From Bacillota bacterium (GTDB lineage: Bacteria > Bacillota > Clostridia > Christensenellales > UMGS416): a stretch of DNA of 40,232 bases. A program made the position numbers and the translations under genes. The stretch covers positions 1 through 40,232 of the forward strand of contig JAEZSC010000114.1 of NCBI GenBank assembly GCA_023422005.1, read 5' to 3'. Shown in pieces: positions 23,951-32,338 of the stretch. Position 1 is the stretch's first letter; each line of letters begins with the position of its first letter. The notes under the pieces were generated by a model. That model saw nothing but the letters and a program-made list of their open reading frames with translations, did no database searches and was not told the origin of the DNA.

Positions 23951-25891
23951 ATGTCATGTACATATTGTGAGCAGTCTCAGCAAATCCTGGAAAGCATGTC
24001 GGACTCTTTCTTTGCGGTGGATTCTAAATGGCGTGTTATATATGCCAATAAACGGGCGCAATGGAATTGGCAGAAGAAGAGCACTGATTTGGTTGGCCTT
24101 ATTCTTTGGGATATATTCCCGGAATACCGCCAGACCAAGGGCAGCCAGGAGCTCACAAGAGCTATGGTGAACAGGACCCCAGTATCATTTGAGACCTTTT
24201 CCCCCTTTTTGAAAACCTATGTAGAGACGGAAGCATTTCCAACACAAACCGGAGGTCTCGAAGTCTATTTCCGCAACATAACCGATCGAAAACACGCGAT
24301 GGAAACGCAACAAACCGCAGATCAAATGCTGCATTTGGCAATCGATTCAACGGGAATAGGTTTTTGGAAATGGGACTTCATTTCTGACCATATGTCAACA
24401 ATCTACAGTTCACCCAATATGCCGGAAAAGTGGCACAACAAATCCGTTGCCGAGAGCCTGCGGGGGGTGCATCCGGAGGATCATGACCGGGTGTGTTCAG
24501 AGCTGCAGCAAGCTAAGCAAAACAGACGGCAGTATCGGTGCGAATACCGAAGAATACTCAATGATGAGTCGATCGTTTGGATCTTGGCGGAAGGCGTAGT
24601 TGTGCTGGACAACGCTGGTACTCCTTATATGCTTGGCATCAACTACGACATCACCAATCGCAAAAACCTGGAAATGCAAGAGCAGATATTGAAGGACGCA
24701 CAGGATTCCATCAAACGGGAAAAGGAGTTGTTGGAGATCCTGGACGGTGCTTCTGATGGGTCGTGGGTTACTGATGTTCAGAATCACCAGATCTTCTACT
24801 CAAAAAAGTGGAAGATACTGCGTGGAACCGAGCATTTGTCTCCAAAGGAGGAATTCGAATCCGATGCCAGTACAATACATTTGGACGATAGGGAAAGAAT
24901 CAAGTCCGTTGTAAGTGCCGCGTTTGATTCGAGAACGGAACGATGTGAATCTGAGTACCGGGTTAAAACAGCTGACGGCTCATATATTTGGATTCTGGCT
25001 CGTATTAAGATAACGTATGATGCCAATGGCAGACCACTAAAGATGTATGGAGCCGGCACGGACATCACAAAGCGCAAAGAGCTTGAACTACAATTGCAGG
25101 AGAAGAACCAGCTCATAATCGATTTTTTCGCCAACATATCCCATGAATTTAAAACGCCGTTGGCCATCATTTTGTTGGCCATCGATTTGATCAATATCCA
25201 TTTTGATCAAGCAAATTGCCAGTTTAAAGATAAAATTCGGTATGATGTATCGGTTATGAAGCAGAATGTCCACCGAATGTTAAAGCTGATCAGCAACTTG
25301 CTGGACCTGACAAAGATCGATGCGGGGTTTATGGCGGAAAGGCTTCAGGGAACGGATATTACCAAGACAATCAGAGGTCTGGTCGATTCGGTGAAATACT
25401 TTGCGCTGGACAAGGGAATATCTGTGCAATATGCGGAAAGCTGCGATGTGCATTTCGTTTCTCTGGACAATGAAAAACTGGAGAGGATCATATTGAACCT
25501 GCTATCCAATGCCATTAAGTATACGCACATGAATGGACAGATTTCTGTGAGCCTCAAAACGGATTACAACAGAATCCTGATTGCCGTTTGTGACAACGGT
25601 GAGGGGATACCCGAGGACAAGCAAGCGATCATTTTTGAACGGTTCAGACGCGTGAACACCACCATGACAAGGGACTGTGATGGGTGCGGGATAGGGCTTT
25701 CCTTGTCGAAAGCGCTCGTAGAATTGATGAATGGGAGAATATGGCTGAACAGCACGCCCGGGAAAGGTTCGACATTTTTTGTTGAGCTTCCGGTTGTGGA
25801 GGCAAAGGAAGGCGCAGAAAACTTGGTTGTTGAAGGATTGCCGGTACAGAAGAAGGTTGAAATGGAGTTTTCGGACATATTCTTGGTATAA
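23951..25891 (+). CDS. Soluble PAS-domain sensor histidine kinase (orphan)
   Basis: 646 residues, no membrane segment. Three PAS domains: about 8-115, 125-237 (ending DITNRK) and 260-376 (ending DITKRK), each followed by a short helical linker; then HisKA with His398 in FFANISHEFKTPLAII, and a HATPase domain with NLLSNAIKYTH, DNGEGIP and GCGIGLS. No response regulator gene is adjacent. The N-terminus has CTYC (3-6). The gene is visibly more AT-rich than its neighbours, which suggests a different history. ATG 23951 is chosen; in-frame GTGs at 23939 and 23942 are possible. A divergent promoter region with Spo0A-like boxes invites the idea that it feeds the sporulation phosphorelay, but nothing in the protein proves this. 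Confidence 0.92.
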   Translation: MSCTYCEQSQQILESMSDSFFAVDSKWRVIYANKRAQWNWQKKSTDLVGLILWDIFPEYRQTKGSQELTRAMVNRTPVSFETFSPFLKTYVETEAFPTQTGGLEVYFRNITDRKHAMETQQTADQMLHLAIDSTGIGFWKWDFISDHMSTIYSSPNMPEKWHNKSVAESLRGVHPEDHDRVCSELQQAKQNRRQYRCEYRRILNDESIVWILAEGVVVLDNAGTPYMLGINYDITNRKNLEMQEQILKDAQDSIKREKELLEILDGASDGSWVTDVQNHQIFYSKKWKILRGTEHLSPKEEFESDASTIHLDDRERIKSVVSAAFDSRTERCESEYRVKTADGSYIWILARIKITYDANGRPLKMYGAGTDITKRKELELQLQEKNQLIIDFFANISHEFKTPLAIILLAIDLINIHFDQANCQFKDKIRYDVSVMKQNVHRMLKLISNLLDLTKIDAGFMAERLQGTDITKTIRGLVDSVKYFALDKGISVQYAESCDVHFVSLDNEKLERIILNLLSNAIKYTHMNGQISVSLKTDYNRILIAVCDNGEGIPEDKQAIIFERFRRVNTTMTRDCDGCGIGLSLSKALVELMNGRIWLNSTPGKGSTFFVELPVVEAKEGAENLVVEGLPVQKKVEMEFSDIFLV

Positions 25892-26005
25892 GCCATTTGC
25901 CGGAACTTGCGCATTCGTTCAGCGTTCCGGAGAAACACGGTAACGATTGTCCGGCACTGATCAACCCAATGACTTATTCAGCCACTGTTTTCTTCATATA
26001 AAGTA

Positions 26006-26034
26006 CGGAGCGAGTGCATGCCGCACTCGCTCCG
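26006..26034. terminator. Terminator hairpin between convergent genes
   Basis: 12-bp stem CGGAGCGAGTGC (26006-26017) / GCACTCGCTCCG (26023-26034). On the minus strand TACTTTATATG follows; on the plus strand CTGTTCGTT. A second inverted repeat CCGGAAC/GTTCCGG lies at about 25899-25933. Confidence 0.7.
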
Positions 26035-26054
26035 CTGTTCGTTATCACAGCTGG

Positions 26055-27398
26055 CTAATCGGGAAATTGATCCTCCGGCACAATGTCGGTCGTCGCGTTG
26101 CCCTTGTCGGAGTTGAGCGTGATCGTCCACGTGGAGTAATAGATGTATCCGCTCTTTTTGGTGGTCTTGTAATCGATCGGGTTCGTGAAGCGGCTGTAGA
26201 TCGCGTTCTTCGTGAACCGGTTGGAAGCGGTGTCAAAGTCGCCGCCCAGCGAATAGAAGACGATGTAATTGCCGTCCCTGACCCGGATGTTGCTGGCTTT
26301 GCCCTTGGCATGTACGAACACGGTGAGCACCGGCGCTTTGGCGTCGTCCGCGTTGGTCAGAAGGAACACGGCGTCCTGCTCGTATTTGTTCTCCAACGTC
26401 AGCTTGCCGGAGCCGCCGTTGGCTTTTTTCACCAGCAGCGTGGCGTTCTTGGGCCGCCCGATCTTCACCGCGTAAATCGTCTGCGCCGGGGCCTCGCCGG
26501 CCTGGAGCTCATACTTGCCCGTGTTGGCAAGCGGCAGCGTCAGCGCCACCCGCAGGGTCTGCTGGCCCTGCACCGTCACGTCTTTGGTCTGTTGCACCTT
26601 GCCGTTCACCAGCAGCTTGAGCTCATAGGCGCCCTCGACATCGCCGGCATTGGTCACGAGCGCCGTCAGCTGCGCGTCCTTGCCGGCCTCGGTGTATTTT
26701 TGCGCGATCAGATCGGTCGTGTGGATGCTGGCGGGGCGCAGAACTTGCAGGCTGGCGCTGGCGTTCTCCAACTCCACCACATGGGCGCCGGCCTCGGGGC
26801 GCGTTACGGGAATCTGCAGTTCCACGGTGGCGCCGGGCTCTATCCGCACCGTTTGCGGGGGGATCAGATTGCCGTCCAACACGGCAGTCGCGGTGTAGTT
26901 GCCCGCGATCTCACCGGTGTTGCGGATGGAGGCCTTGAACACGGCGTTCTCGCCCACCATGCAGGTGGGGGTGTCCGTCCAAAAGTGGATAACCTCAAAG
27001 GCGGCAGGCGTGAGCACCTTGAGGTCTTGGGCGAGATTTGCCGTGCTGATCTTGTGGCTGCCGGAGGGAATGTCGATCAGGTTGATCGCGACGTCGCGGG
27101 TCTCCCGGCCCTTGAGCGTGACATCCTGCCCGGCCTTTTCCTGGCCGTCCACCAGCACGGCGACGCGATAGTCGCCGTCCAGCCACCCGCGGTTCTCCAG
27201 CCGCACGGTGGCAACCACGCCCTGCTCCGGTGTAACGGTGGCCTGGGACAGCGTAAGGCCGGCTGCTAACACGTGGCCCCGCAGTACAAATAGATACAGC
27301 AGCGCTGCCCCGGCCAGCAGCAGAACTGCCAGCGCCACCATGCCGATGGGGAACCGTGGAAAGCGCTTTTTGTGCCTGCGCCGGGTGGAAACGGCCAT
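26055..27398 (-). CDS. Membrane-anchored extracellular protein with CARDB-like repeats
   Basis: 447 residues. A basic start (STRRRHKKRFPRFP) and hydrophobic segment at about 19-40 anchor it with the bulk outside. Three Ig-like repeats of the CARDB type follow, each with the pattern [VA]xNxGxxxGxYxxxxxxDG: LENRGWLDGDYRVAVLVDGQ, IRNTGEIAGNYTATAVLDGN and VTNAGDVEGAYELKLLVNGK, spaced by about 90-100 residues. The last 130 residues form a separate domain (FLLTNADDAKAPVLTVFVHA, FYSLGGDFDTASNRF, YIYYSTWTITLNS). CARDB repeats are adhesion or spacer modules; the ligand is unknown. GGAGG precedes the start at 27398; the reading frame remains open further upstream, but this start matches the promoter. 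Confidence 0.85.
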   Translation of the reverse strand: MAVSTRRRHKKRFPRFPIGMVALAVLLLAGAALLYLFVLRGHVLAAGLTLSQATVTPEQGVVATVRLENRGWLDGDYRVAVLVDGQEKAGQDVTLKGRETRDVAINLIDIPSGSHKISTANLAQDLKVLTPAAFEVIHFWTDTPTCMVGENAVFKASIRNTGEIAGNYTATAVLDGNLIPPQTVRIEPGATVELQIPVTRPEAGAHVVELENASASLQVLRPASIHTTDLIAQKYTEAGKDAQLTALVTNAGDVEGAYELKLLVNGKVQQTKDVTVQGQQTLRVALTLPLANTGKYELQAGEAPAQTIYAVKIGRPKNATLLVKKANGGSGKLTLENKYEQDAVFLLTNADDAKAPVLTVFVHAKGKASNIRVRDGNYIVFYSLGGDFDTASNRFTKNAIYSRFTNPIDYKTTKKSGYIYYSTWTITLNSDKGNATTDIVPEDQFPD

Positions 27399-27431
27399 AG
27401 GGACCTCCGACAAAAACAGTAATATAGAGTT

Positions 27432-27460
27432 ATTATACATCATAGAACCACATTTTCCAA
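27432..27460 (-). promoter_or_regulatory. Promoter of the CARDB-like protein gene
   Basis: TTGGAA (27455-27460), 17-nt spacer, TATAAT with TG extension (27432-27437), minus strand. Divergent from dnaE, whose own start region shows an extended -10 TGTGGTAAAAT (27501-27511). Confidence 0.8.
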
Positions 27461-27561
27461 AACGGGTTTGCAGCGGGGTTGGTTCCTGCTGGATGCTTGG
27501 TGTGGTAAAATGGATGAGCGGGGTTTTGCCCGCGAAACGGACGACAGGAAAGAGTTTTGAA

Positions 27562-30500
27562 ATGCCCTTCACCCATCTGCATGTGCACACCGAATACAGC
27601 CTGCTGGACGGTGCAGCCCGCATCAAAGACCTTGTGGCCGGCGCAAAGGCCATGGGCATGGACGCTCTGGCCATCACGGACCACGGCGTCATGTACGGCG
27701 TTATCGATTTCTTTAAAGCTTGCCAAGCGGCCGGCATCAAGCCCATCATCGGCTGCGAGGTGTATACCGCCGCCCGCCGCCACACGGACAAGGAGAACCA
27801 GGACAAGGAGGCCGGCCACCTGATCCTGCTGGCCCGCGACGAGCGGGGTTACCACAACCTGTGCAAGCTCGTAAGCATCGGCTTCATCGATGGCTTCTAT
27901 TACAAACCCCGCGTGGATTATGAGCTGCTGGAGCAATATTCCGAGGGCCTGATCTGCCTGTCGGCCTGCCTGGCCGGCGATGTGCAGCGGGCCTTGAGCG
28001 ACGGACGTTATGACACCGCCAAGCAGATTGCCCAGCGCCTCAATGGCATTTTCGGCCAGGGCAGCTTTTACATCGAGCTGCAGGATCACGGCCTGCCCGA
28101 ACAGCGCACGATACTGCCCTTGCAAATCAAGCTGGCGCGGGAGCTGGGTATACCTCTGGCGGCCACCAACGACATCCATTATGTCAGCCGCGACGACGCC
28201 GAGGCGCAGGACGTGCTGATGTGCATACAGACCCAGCGCACCGTGGATGAGACCGACCGCATGCGCTTTGAGACCCAGGAGTTCTACCTGAAATCTCCCC
28301 AGGAGATGGCGGAGCTGTTCCGCTATGTGCCCGAGGCCGTAGCCAACACGGCGGACATCGCGGCCCGCTGCAACTTTGCCTTCGACTTTGGCACCACGCA
28401 CCTGCCCAACTATGAGGCGCCCGAGGGCAAGACCCACCGCGACTATCTGCGGGAGCTGTGCGAGCAGGGCCTTAAGCGCAAATACGGCGCGGACCGCCTG
28501 GACATGGAACAGCTGCGGGAGCGGCTGGACTATGAGTTGGGCGTCATCGCCCAAATGGGGTACACCGACTACTTTTTGATCGTTTGGGATTTCGTGCGCT
28601 TCGCCAAGGACCACGGCATCATCGTGGGCCCCGGCCGCGGCAGCTCGGCCGGCAGCATGGTCGCCTACTGTCTGAACATCACCGAGGTCGATCCGATCAA
28701 ATACAATCTGGTCTTCGAGCGGTTCCTGAACCCCGAGCGCATCAGCATGCCCGACATCGACATCGACTTCTGCTATGTGCACCGCGGCGAGGTCATCGAT
28801 TACGTCGTGCGCAAATACGGCGCCGACCATGTGGCCCAGATCATCACCTTTGGCACCATGGCCGCCCGCGCCGTACTGCGGGATGTGGGCCGGGCGCTCA
28901 ACATGACCTACGGCGAGGTGGACCGCATCGCCAAGATGATCCCCTGGCAGCTGGGCATGACCATCGAGAAGGCGCTGGCCATGAACAAGGAGCTGCTGGA
29001 GCTGGCCGGGGAAGACGAGAAGGTGCGCAGGCTCATTGAAATGGGCCGCAAGCTGGAGGGCCTGCCCCGCCACGCCAGCACCCACGCCGCCGGTGTGGTC
29101 ATCAGCAAATTGCCGCTGACCGACCACATTCCGCTCAACCGCAACGGCGACGTGCTGACGACCCAGTTCCCCATGGGCAATATCGAGGAGCTGGGCCTGC
29201 TCAAGATGGACTTCCTGGGCCTGCGCACGCTTACGGTCATCCGCGACGCGCTGGAAATGGTCCGGGAGGACCGCGGCATCGCGCTGGACGTGGGCTCGCT
29301 GGACTTTGAAGACCCGGAGGTCTACAAGATCATCGCCTCCGGAGACACCGACGGCATCTTCCAGATGGAGAGCGCCGGCATGCGCGCCTTTTTGAAGGAG
29401 CTGCACCCCAACTGCTTTGAGGACATCTACAACGGCATATCGCTGTACCGCCCCGGCCCCATGGACAGCATCCCCCGGTTCATCGAGGGTAAGCGCAACC
29501 CCGCCGGCGTGCGCTACGACCACCCGATCCTGGAGAACGTGCTGAGCATCACCCACGGCTGCATGGTCTATCAGGAGCAGGTCATGCAGATTGTGCGCGA
29601 CATGGCGGGCTATTCCTGGGGGCGCAGCGATCTGGTGCGCCGCGCCATGGCCAAGAAGAAGATGAGCGTCATGGAGAAGGAGCGCCAGTATTTCATCTAT
29701 GGCCTGGAGGAAAACGGCAAGCTCATCGTGCCCGGCGCCATCCGCAACGGCGTGCCCGAGGAAGTGGCCAAGCGCGTTTTCGACCAAATGGTGGACTTCG
29801 CCGAATATGCCTTCCCCAAGCCCCATGCCGTGGCCTACGCCGTGGTCGCCTATTGGACGGCGTGGCTCAAGGTGCATTACCCGGTGGAGTTCATGGCGGC
29901 GCTGATGAACAGCGTGCTGGGCAACAGCGACAAGATCGCTCTTTACGTGCAATACTGCCGCCACCGCGGCATACAGGTGCTGCCGCCGGATGTCAACCGC
30001 AGCCGCACGGGCTTTTCCGTGGAGGGCGGCAACATACGTTTTGGCCTTACGGCCATCAAGAACGTGGGCGCCGGCGCCGTGGCCGAGCTCATCGCCGAAC
30101 GGAGCAGGGGGCCGTATGCCGATTTCTTCGACTACGCCGCCCGCTCCACCGAAAGCGTCAACAAGCGCATGATCGAGAGCCTGATCAAGTCCGGCGCTTT
30201 TGATTCGCTGGGAGCCTCCCGCGCTCAGCTGATCCCGGTATACGAACCGACGATGGACGGCGTGCAGCGCGCCCGCAAGAACAACCTGCAGGGCCAGATG
30301 TCGCTCTTTGAGGCCGGCGCGGCCACGGTGACGCTGTCGCACCAACTGCCCCAGGTGCCGGAGCTGCCCCGGCGCGCGCTGCTCAAGATGGAAAAGGAGA
30401 TGACCGGCATCTACATCTCCGGCCATCCGCTGGAGGATTATGAGGAGGAGCTTGCTGCCTTTGACATCAACAGCTCCCACTTCGCCGTGCAGGAAGGGGA

Positions 30501-31029
30501 GGAGACCGACGCGGCTGAAAGCGCTTTTGCTCTGGCCGATGGTCAGAAGGTCGAAATCGCCGGCATCATAGCCGGCAAGACGACCAAAGCGACCAAGAGC
30601 AACGACATGATGTGTTTTCTGACGCTGGAAGACCTATACGGCACCGTGGAGGTCATCGTGTTCCCCAAGACCATGCAGCGCTGCGGGCGCCTGCTGGAGC
30701 TGGACCAGGTCATCGCCGTCAGCGGCCGGGCCAGCTTCCGCGAGGAGGAGGCCGGAAAGGTTGTGGCCGACATGATCCGCCCGCTGGCCCGCCAGGGCGG
30801 CGCGGGCAAGCTCTATGTGCGCCTGCCCAAGGGCACATGCTCCTTCGCCCGGGACACCTTCCAAAGCGTGCTCAAGAAATACCCCGGCGCGTGCCCGGTG
30901 TATGTGCGCGACGACGATGCCGGCAAGGACTTCTTGCTGGCGCGGGACAGATGGGTGAGGGTCAACGATGACTTGATGCAGGATTTGACCGATCTGGTGG
31001 GGGAGGCGTGCGTCAAGACCGGGAGATAG
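27562..31029 (+). CDS. dnaE: DNA polymerase III alpha subunit
   Basis: 1155 residues, normal for DnaE of the DnaE1 type. N-terminal PHP domain (THLHVHTEYSLLDGAARI at 4-21, AITDHGVMYG), polymerase palm with catalytic Asp398 and Asp400 in PDIDIDF, GRGSSAGSMVAY, fingers with GCMVYQEQVMQIVRDMAGYS, helix-hairpin-helix region near IRFGLTAIKNVGAGAVAELI, and an OB fold (VEIAGIIAGKTTKATKSNDM, TLEDLYGTVEVIVFP). It copies DNA during chromosome replication; in many Clostridia PolC does most synthesis and DnaE extends primers. AGGAAAG lies 11 nt before the start; upstream in-frame codons fall in the divergent gene. A DUF1540 gene follows at 100 nt. Confidence 0.97.
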   Translation: MPFTHLHVHTEYSLLDGAARIKDLVAGAKAMGMDALAITDHGVMYGVIDFFKACQAAGIKPIIGCEVYTAARRHTDKENQDKEAGHLILLARDERGYHNLCKLVSIGFIDGFYYKPRVDYELLEQYSEGLICLSACLAGDVQRALSDGRYDTAKQIAQRLNGIFGQGSFYIELQDHGLPEQRTILPLQIKLARELGIPLAATNDIHYVSRDDAEAQDVLMCIQTQRTVDETDRMRFETQEFYLKSPQEMAELFRYVPEAVANTADIAARCNFAFDFGTTHLPNYEAPEGKTHRDYLRELCEQGLKRKYGADRLDMEQLRERLDYELGVIAQMGYTDYFLIVWDFVRFAKDHGIIVGPGRGSSAGSMVAYCLNITEVDPIKYNLVFERFLNPERISMPDIDIDFCYVHRGEVIDYVVRKYGADHVAQIITFGTMAARAVLRDVGRALNMTYGEVDRIAKMIPWQLGMTIEKALAMNKELLELAGEDEKVRRLIEMGRKLEGLPRHASTHAAGVVISKLPLTDHIPLNRNGDVLTTQFPMGNIEELGLLKMDFLGLRTLTVIRDALEMVREDRGIALDVGSLDFEDPEVYKIIASGDTDGIFQMESAGMRAFLKELHPNCFEDIYNGISLYRPGPMDSIPRFIEGKRNPAGVRYDHPILENVLSITHGCMVYQEQVMQIVRDMAGYSWGRSDLVRRAMAKKKMSVMEKERQYFIYGLEENGKLIVPGAIRNGVPEEVAKRVFDQMVDFAEYAFPKPHAVAYAVVAYWTAWLKVHYPVEFMAALMNSVLGNSDKIALYVQYCRHRGIQVLPPDVNRSRTGFSVEGGNIRFGLTAIKNVGAGAVAELIAERSRGPYADFFDYAARSTESVNKRMIESLIKSGAFDSLGASRAQLIPVYEPTMDGVQRARKNNLQGQMSLFEAGAATVTLSHQLPQVPELPRRALLKMEKEMTGIYISGHPLEDYEEELAAFDINSSHFAVQEGEETDAAESAFALADGQKVEIAGIIAGKTTKATKSNDMMCFLTLEDLYGTVEVIVFPKTMQRCGRLLELDQVIAVSGRASFREEEAGKVVADMIRPLARQGGAGKLYVRLPKGTCSFARDTFQSVLKKYPGACPVYVRDDDAGKDFLLARDRWVRVNDDLMQDLTDLVGEACVKTGR

Positions 31030-31128
31030 AAGGCGCTGTTTTTTTGTGCATAAGTGGCCTTTTCCGTTTCCATACTAATCGCGAATCAGGTGTCATGCCT
31101 GAAAACGATAAAACGGAGGCCGTTTGCC

Positions 31129-31296
31129 ATGAAAGCCCAGAAGATGCCCGGACCCAACACCGGAATCAAATGTCACGTAAACACCTGCTACTACTATATG
31201 CAGGGTGACCACTGCACGGCGGCTCAAATCGAAGTGCAGCCCCGCGATGCCAGCACCGCCGAACAGACCGACTGCGCTACATTCACAAAGCAATAA
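31129..31296 (+). CDS. DUF1540-family small cysteine protein
   Basis: 55 residues. The DUF1540 pattern is complete: IKCHVNTCYYYMQGDHCTAA, then IEV and TDCATF at the end, four cysteines in the CxVxxCxYx...CxA...CxTF arrangement expected to bind a metal ion. Members are common in Clostridia and Bacilli, often in spore-formers; function unknown. GGAGG lies 11 nt upstream. A good intrinsic terminator follows at 31322. Confidence 0.92.
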   Translation: MKAQKMPGPNTGIKCHVNTCYYYMQGDHCTAAQIEVQPRDASTAEQTDCATFTKQ

Positions 31297-31321
31297 CAAA
31301 ACACAAAAGGACCGAAAAAAC

Positions 31322-31362
31322 CGGAAGCATTGTCTCCACAAAGACAAGGCTTCCGCTTTTTT
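31322..31362 (+). terminator. Intrinsic terminator of the DUF1540 gene
   Basis: CGGAAGC (31322-31328) and TTGTCT (31330-31335) pair with AGACAA (31342-31347) and GCTTCCG (31349-31355), one mismatch between the two stems, then C and six T. Confidence 0.92.
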
Positions 31363-31397
31363 GCGTGACATATTCATCCGGTAACCGTGGCCGCAGA

Positions 31398-32321
31398 CTA
31401 TGCCTGGCTCAGGGCCCCTTGCTGATAAACCGGCTGGAAGAACAGCATGGCGCCGTTTTCGCCCAGGACTTCCACGCGGACATAGGGTTCCCCGGACAGC
31501 GTGTAGCGCGCCTCCTGCGCCTGCTGCACCGATAGCACCTTGCCGCCTGCCGTGAGGAAGCGGTAGGTAAGGGTGTCGACGTAGGTTTCGACCGGGTACT
31601 TCGCCTTGACCCGTATCGTATCGCCCTCCAGCAGCAGATACTCGGGCAGCAGGCCCGTGGATGCGCACAGAGCGCCGCTCTCCACGGCGGCTTTCATGGA
31701 AGTGTAGCTGCGTTGTGTGCAGTAAATCAGGTTGTAGCTGCGCGCGGCGTCGGAATAGATGTGGAAATCGTCGTTTCCAAACCCGTAGACCAGCCTGCCC
31801 TGCGAGAGCAGCCAATCCCATGTGTCCGTCGCGAGCCCCGAGCCCTGCAGGCGGTAGATCAGCATATTGATGACTTCCAGGCCCATGTACCCCTTCAGGG
31901 TCAGCAGGCTCTCCCGCTTCCACCACTCTCTGATGATCCAGTTCGGGTGGCAGATGATCGTGAAGCCGCCCATCTCCCGCGCCCGGTCGATGGCCTCCTG
32001 ATAGCCGTAGGCGTGCAGGGCCCTGTCCACCCCAATCGTCAGCATGTGCCTGTTCTCATCGAACCCCGCCACAGGGGCGGGGGTGGTGGAATATTCCACG
32101 CCGGGTATCATGAAGATTTCGTCGTTGGTGTAGGCCGAAGTGTCGGAAAACAAATCGTGGTTGGAAATGCACAGCATATCAAACCGGTTGGCGCTGTACA
32201 GATCCACAACCTTGTCGATGGGGTTGGCCCCGCAGGTGCCCGCTCCTGTCCCCGCATGGGTGTGGAAGTTCGTCTTATACCATTTTCCGCCCTTTAAGTC
32301 CTGATAGGGATTGATATACAT
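31398..32321 (-). CDS. PHP-domain phosphoesterase-like protein
   Basis: 307 residues. Metal-ligand motifs of the PHP superfamily are present in order: HTH at 20-22 (FHTHAGTGAG), NHD at 54-56, GVEYS at 74-78, His in CHPNW near 125, and NDDFH near 190. The C-terminal 80 residues are beta-rich (EGDTIRVKAKYPVETYVDTL). PHP proteins hydrolyse phosphoesters; the substrate is unknown. The start at 32321 has GGAGG 8 nt upstream, 17 nt behind the previous stop; an alternative ATG at 32342 overlaps that stop as ATGA. Either way the gene is coupled to the GGDEF/HD-GYP gene upstream, so a link to nucleotide signalling is possible. Confidence 0.87.
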   Translation of the reverse strand: MYINPYQDLKGGKWYKTNFHTHAGTGAGTCGANPIDKVVDLYSANRFDMLCISNHDLFSDTSAYTNDEIFMIPGVEYSTTPAPVAGFDENRHMLTIGVDRALHAYGYQEAIDRAREMGGFTIICHPNWIIREWWKRESLLTLKGYMGLEVINMLIYRLQGSGLATDTWDWLLSQGRLVYGFGNDDFHIYSDAARSYNLIYCTQRSYTSMKAAVESGALCASTGLLPEYLLLEGDTIRVKAKYPVETYVDTLTYRFLTAGGKVLSVQQAQEARYTLSGEPYVRVEVLGENGAMLFFQPVYQQGALSQA

Positions 32322-32338
32322 ATGTTTGACCTCCTCAA

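Noticed and set aside
27433..30480. Open frame of 1015 codons on the minus strand
   Set aside because: Lies entirely opposite dnaE and shows the His/Gly/Val/Ala-rich composition of an antisense shadow in GC-rich DNA; dnaE motifs are certain.
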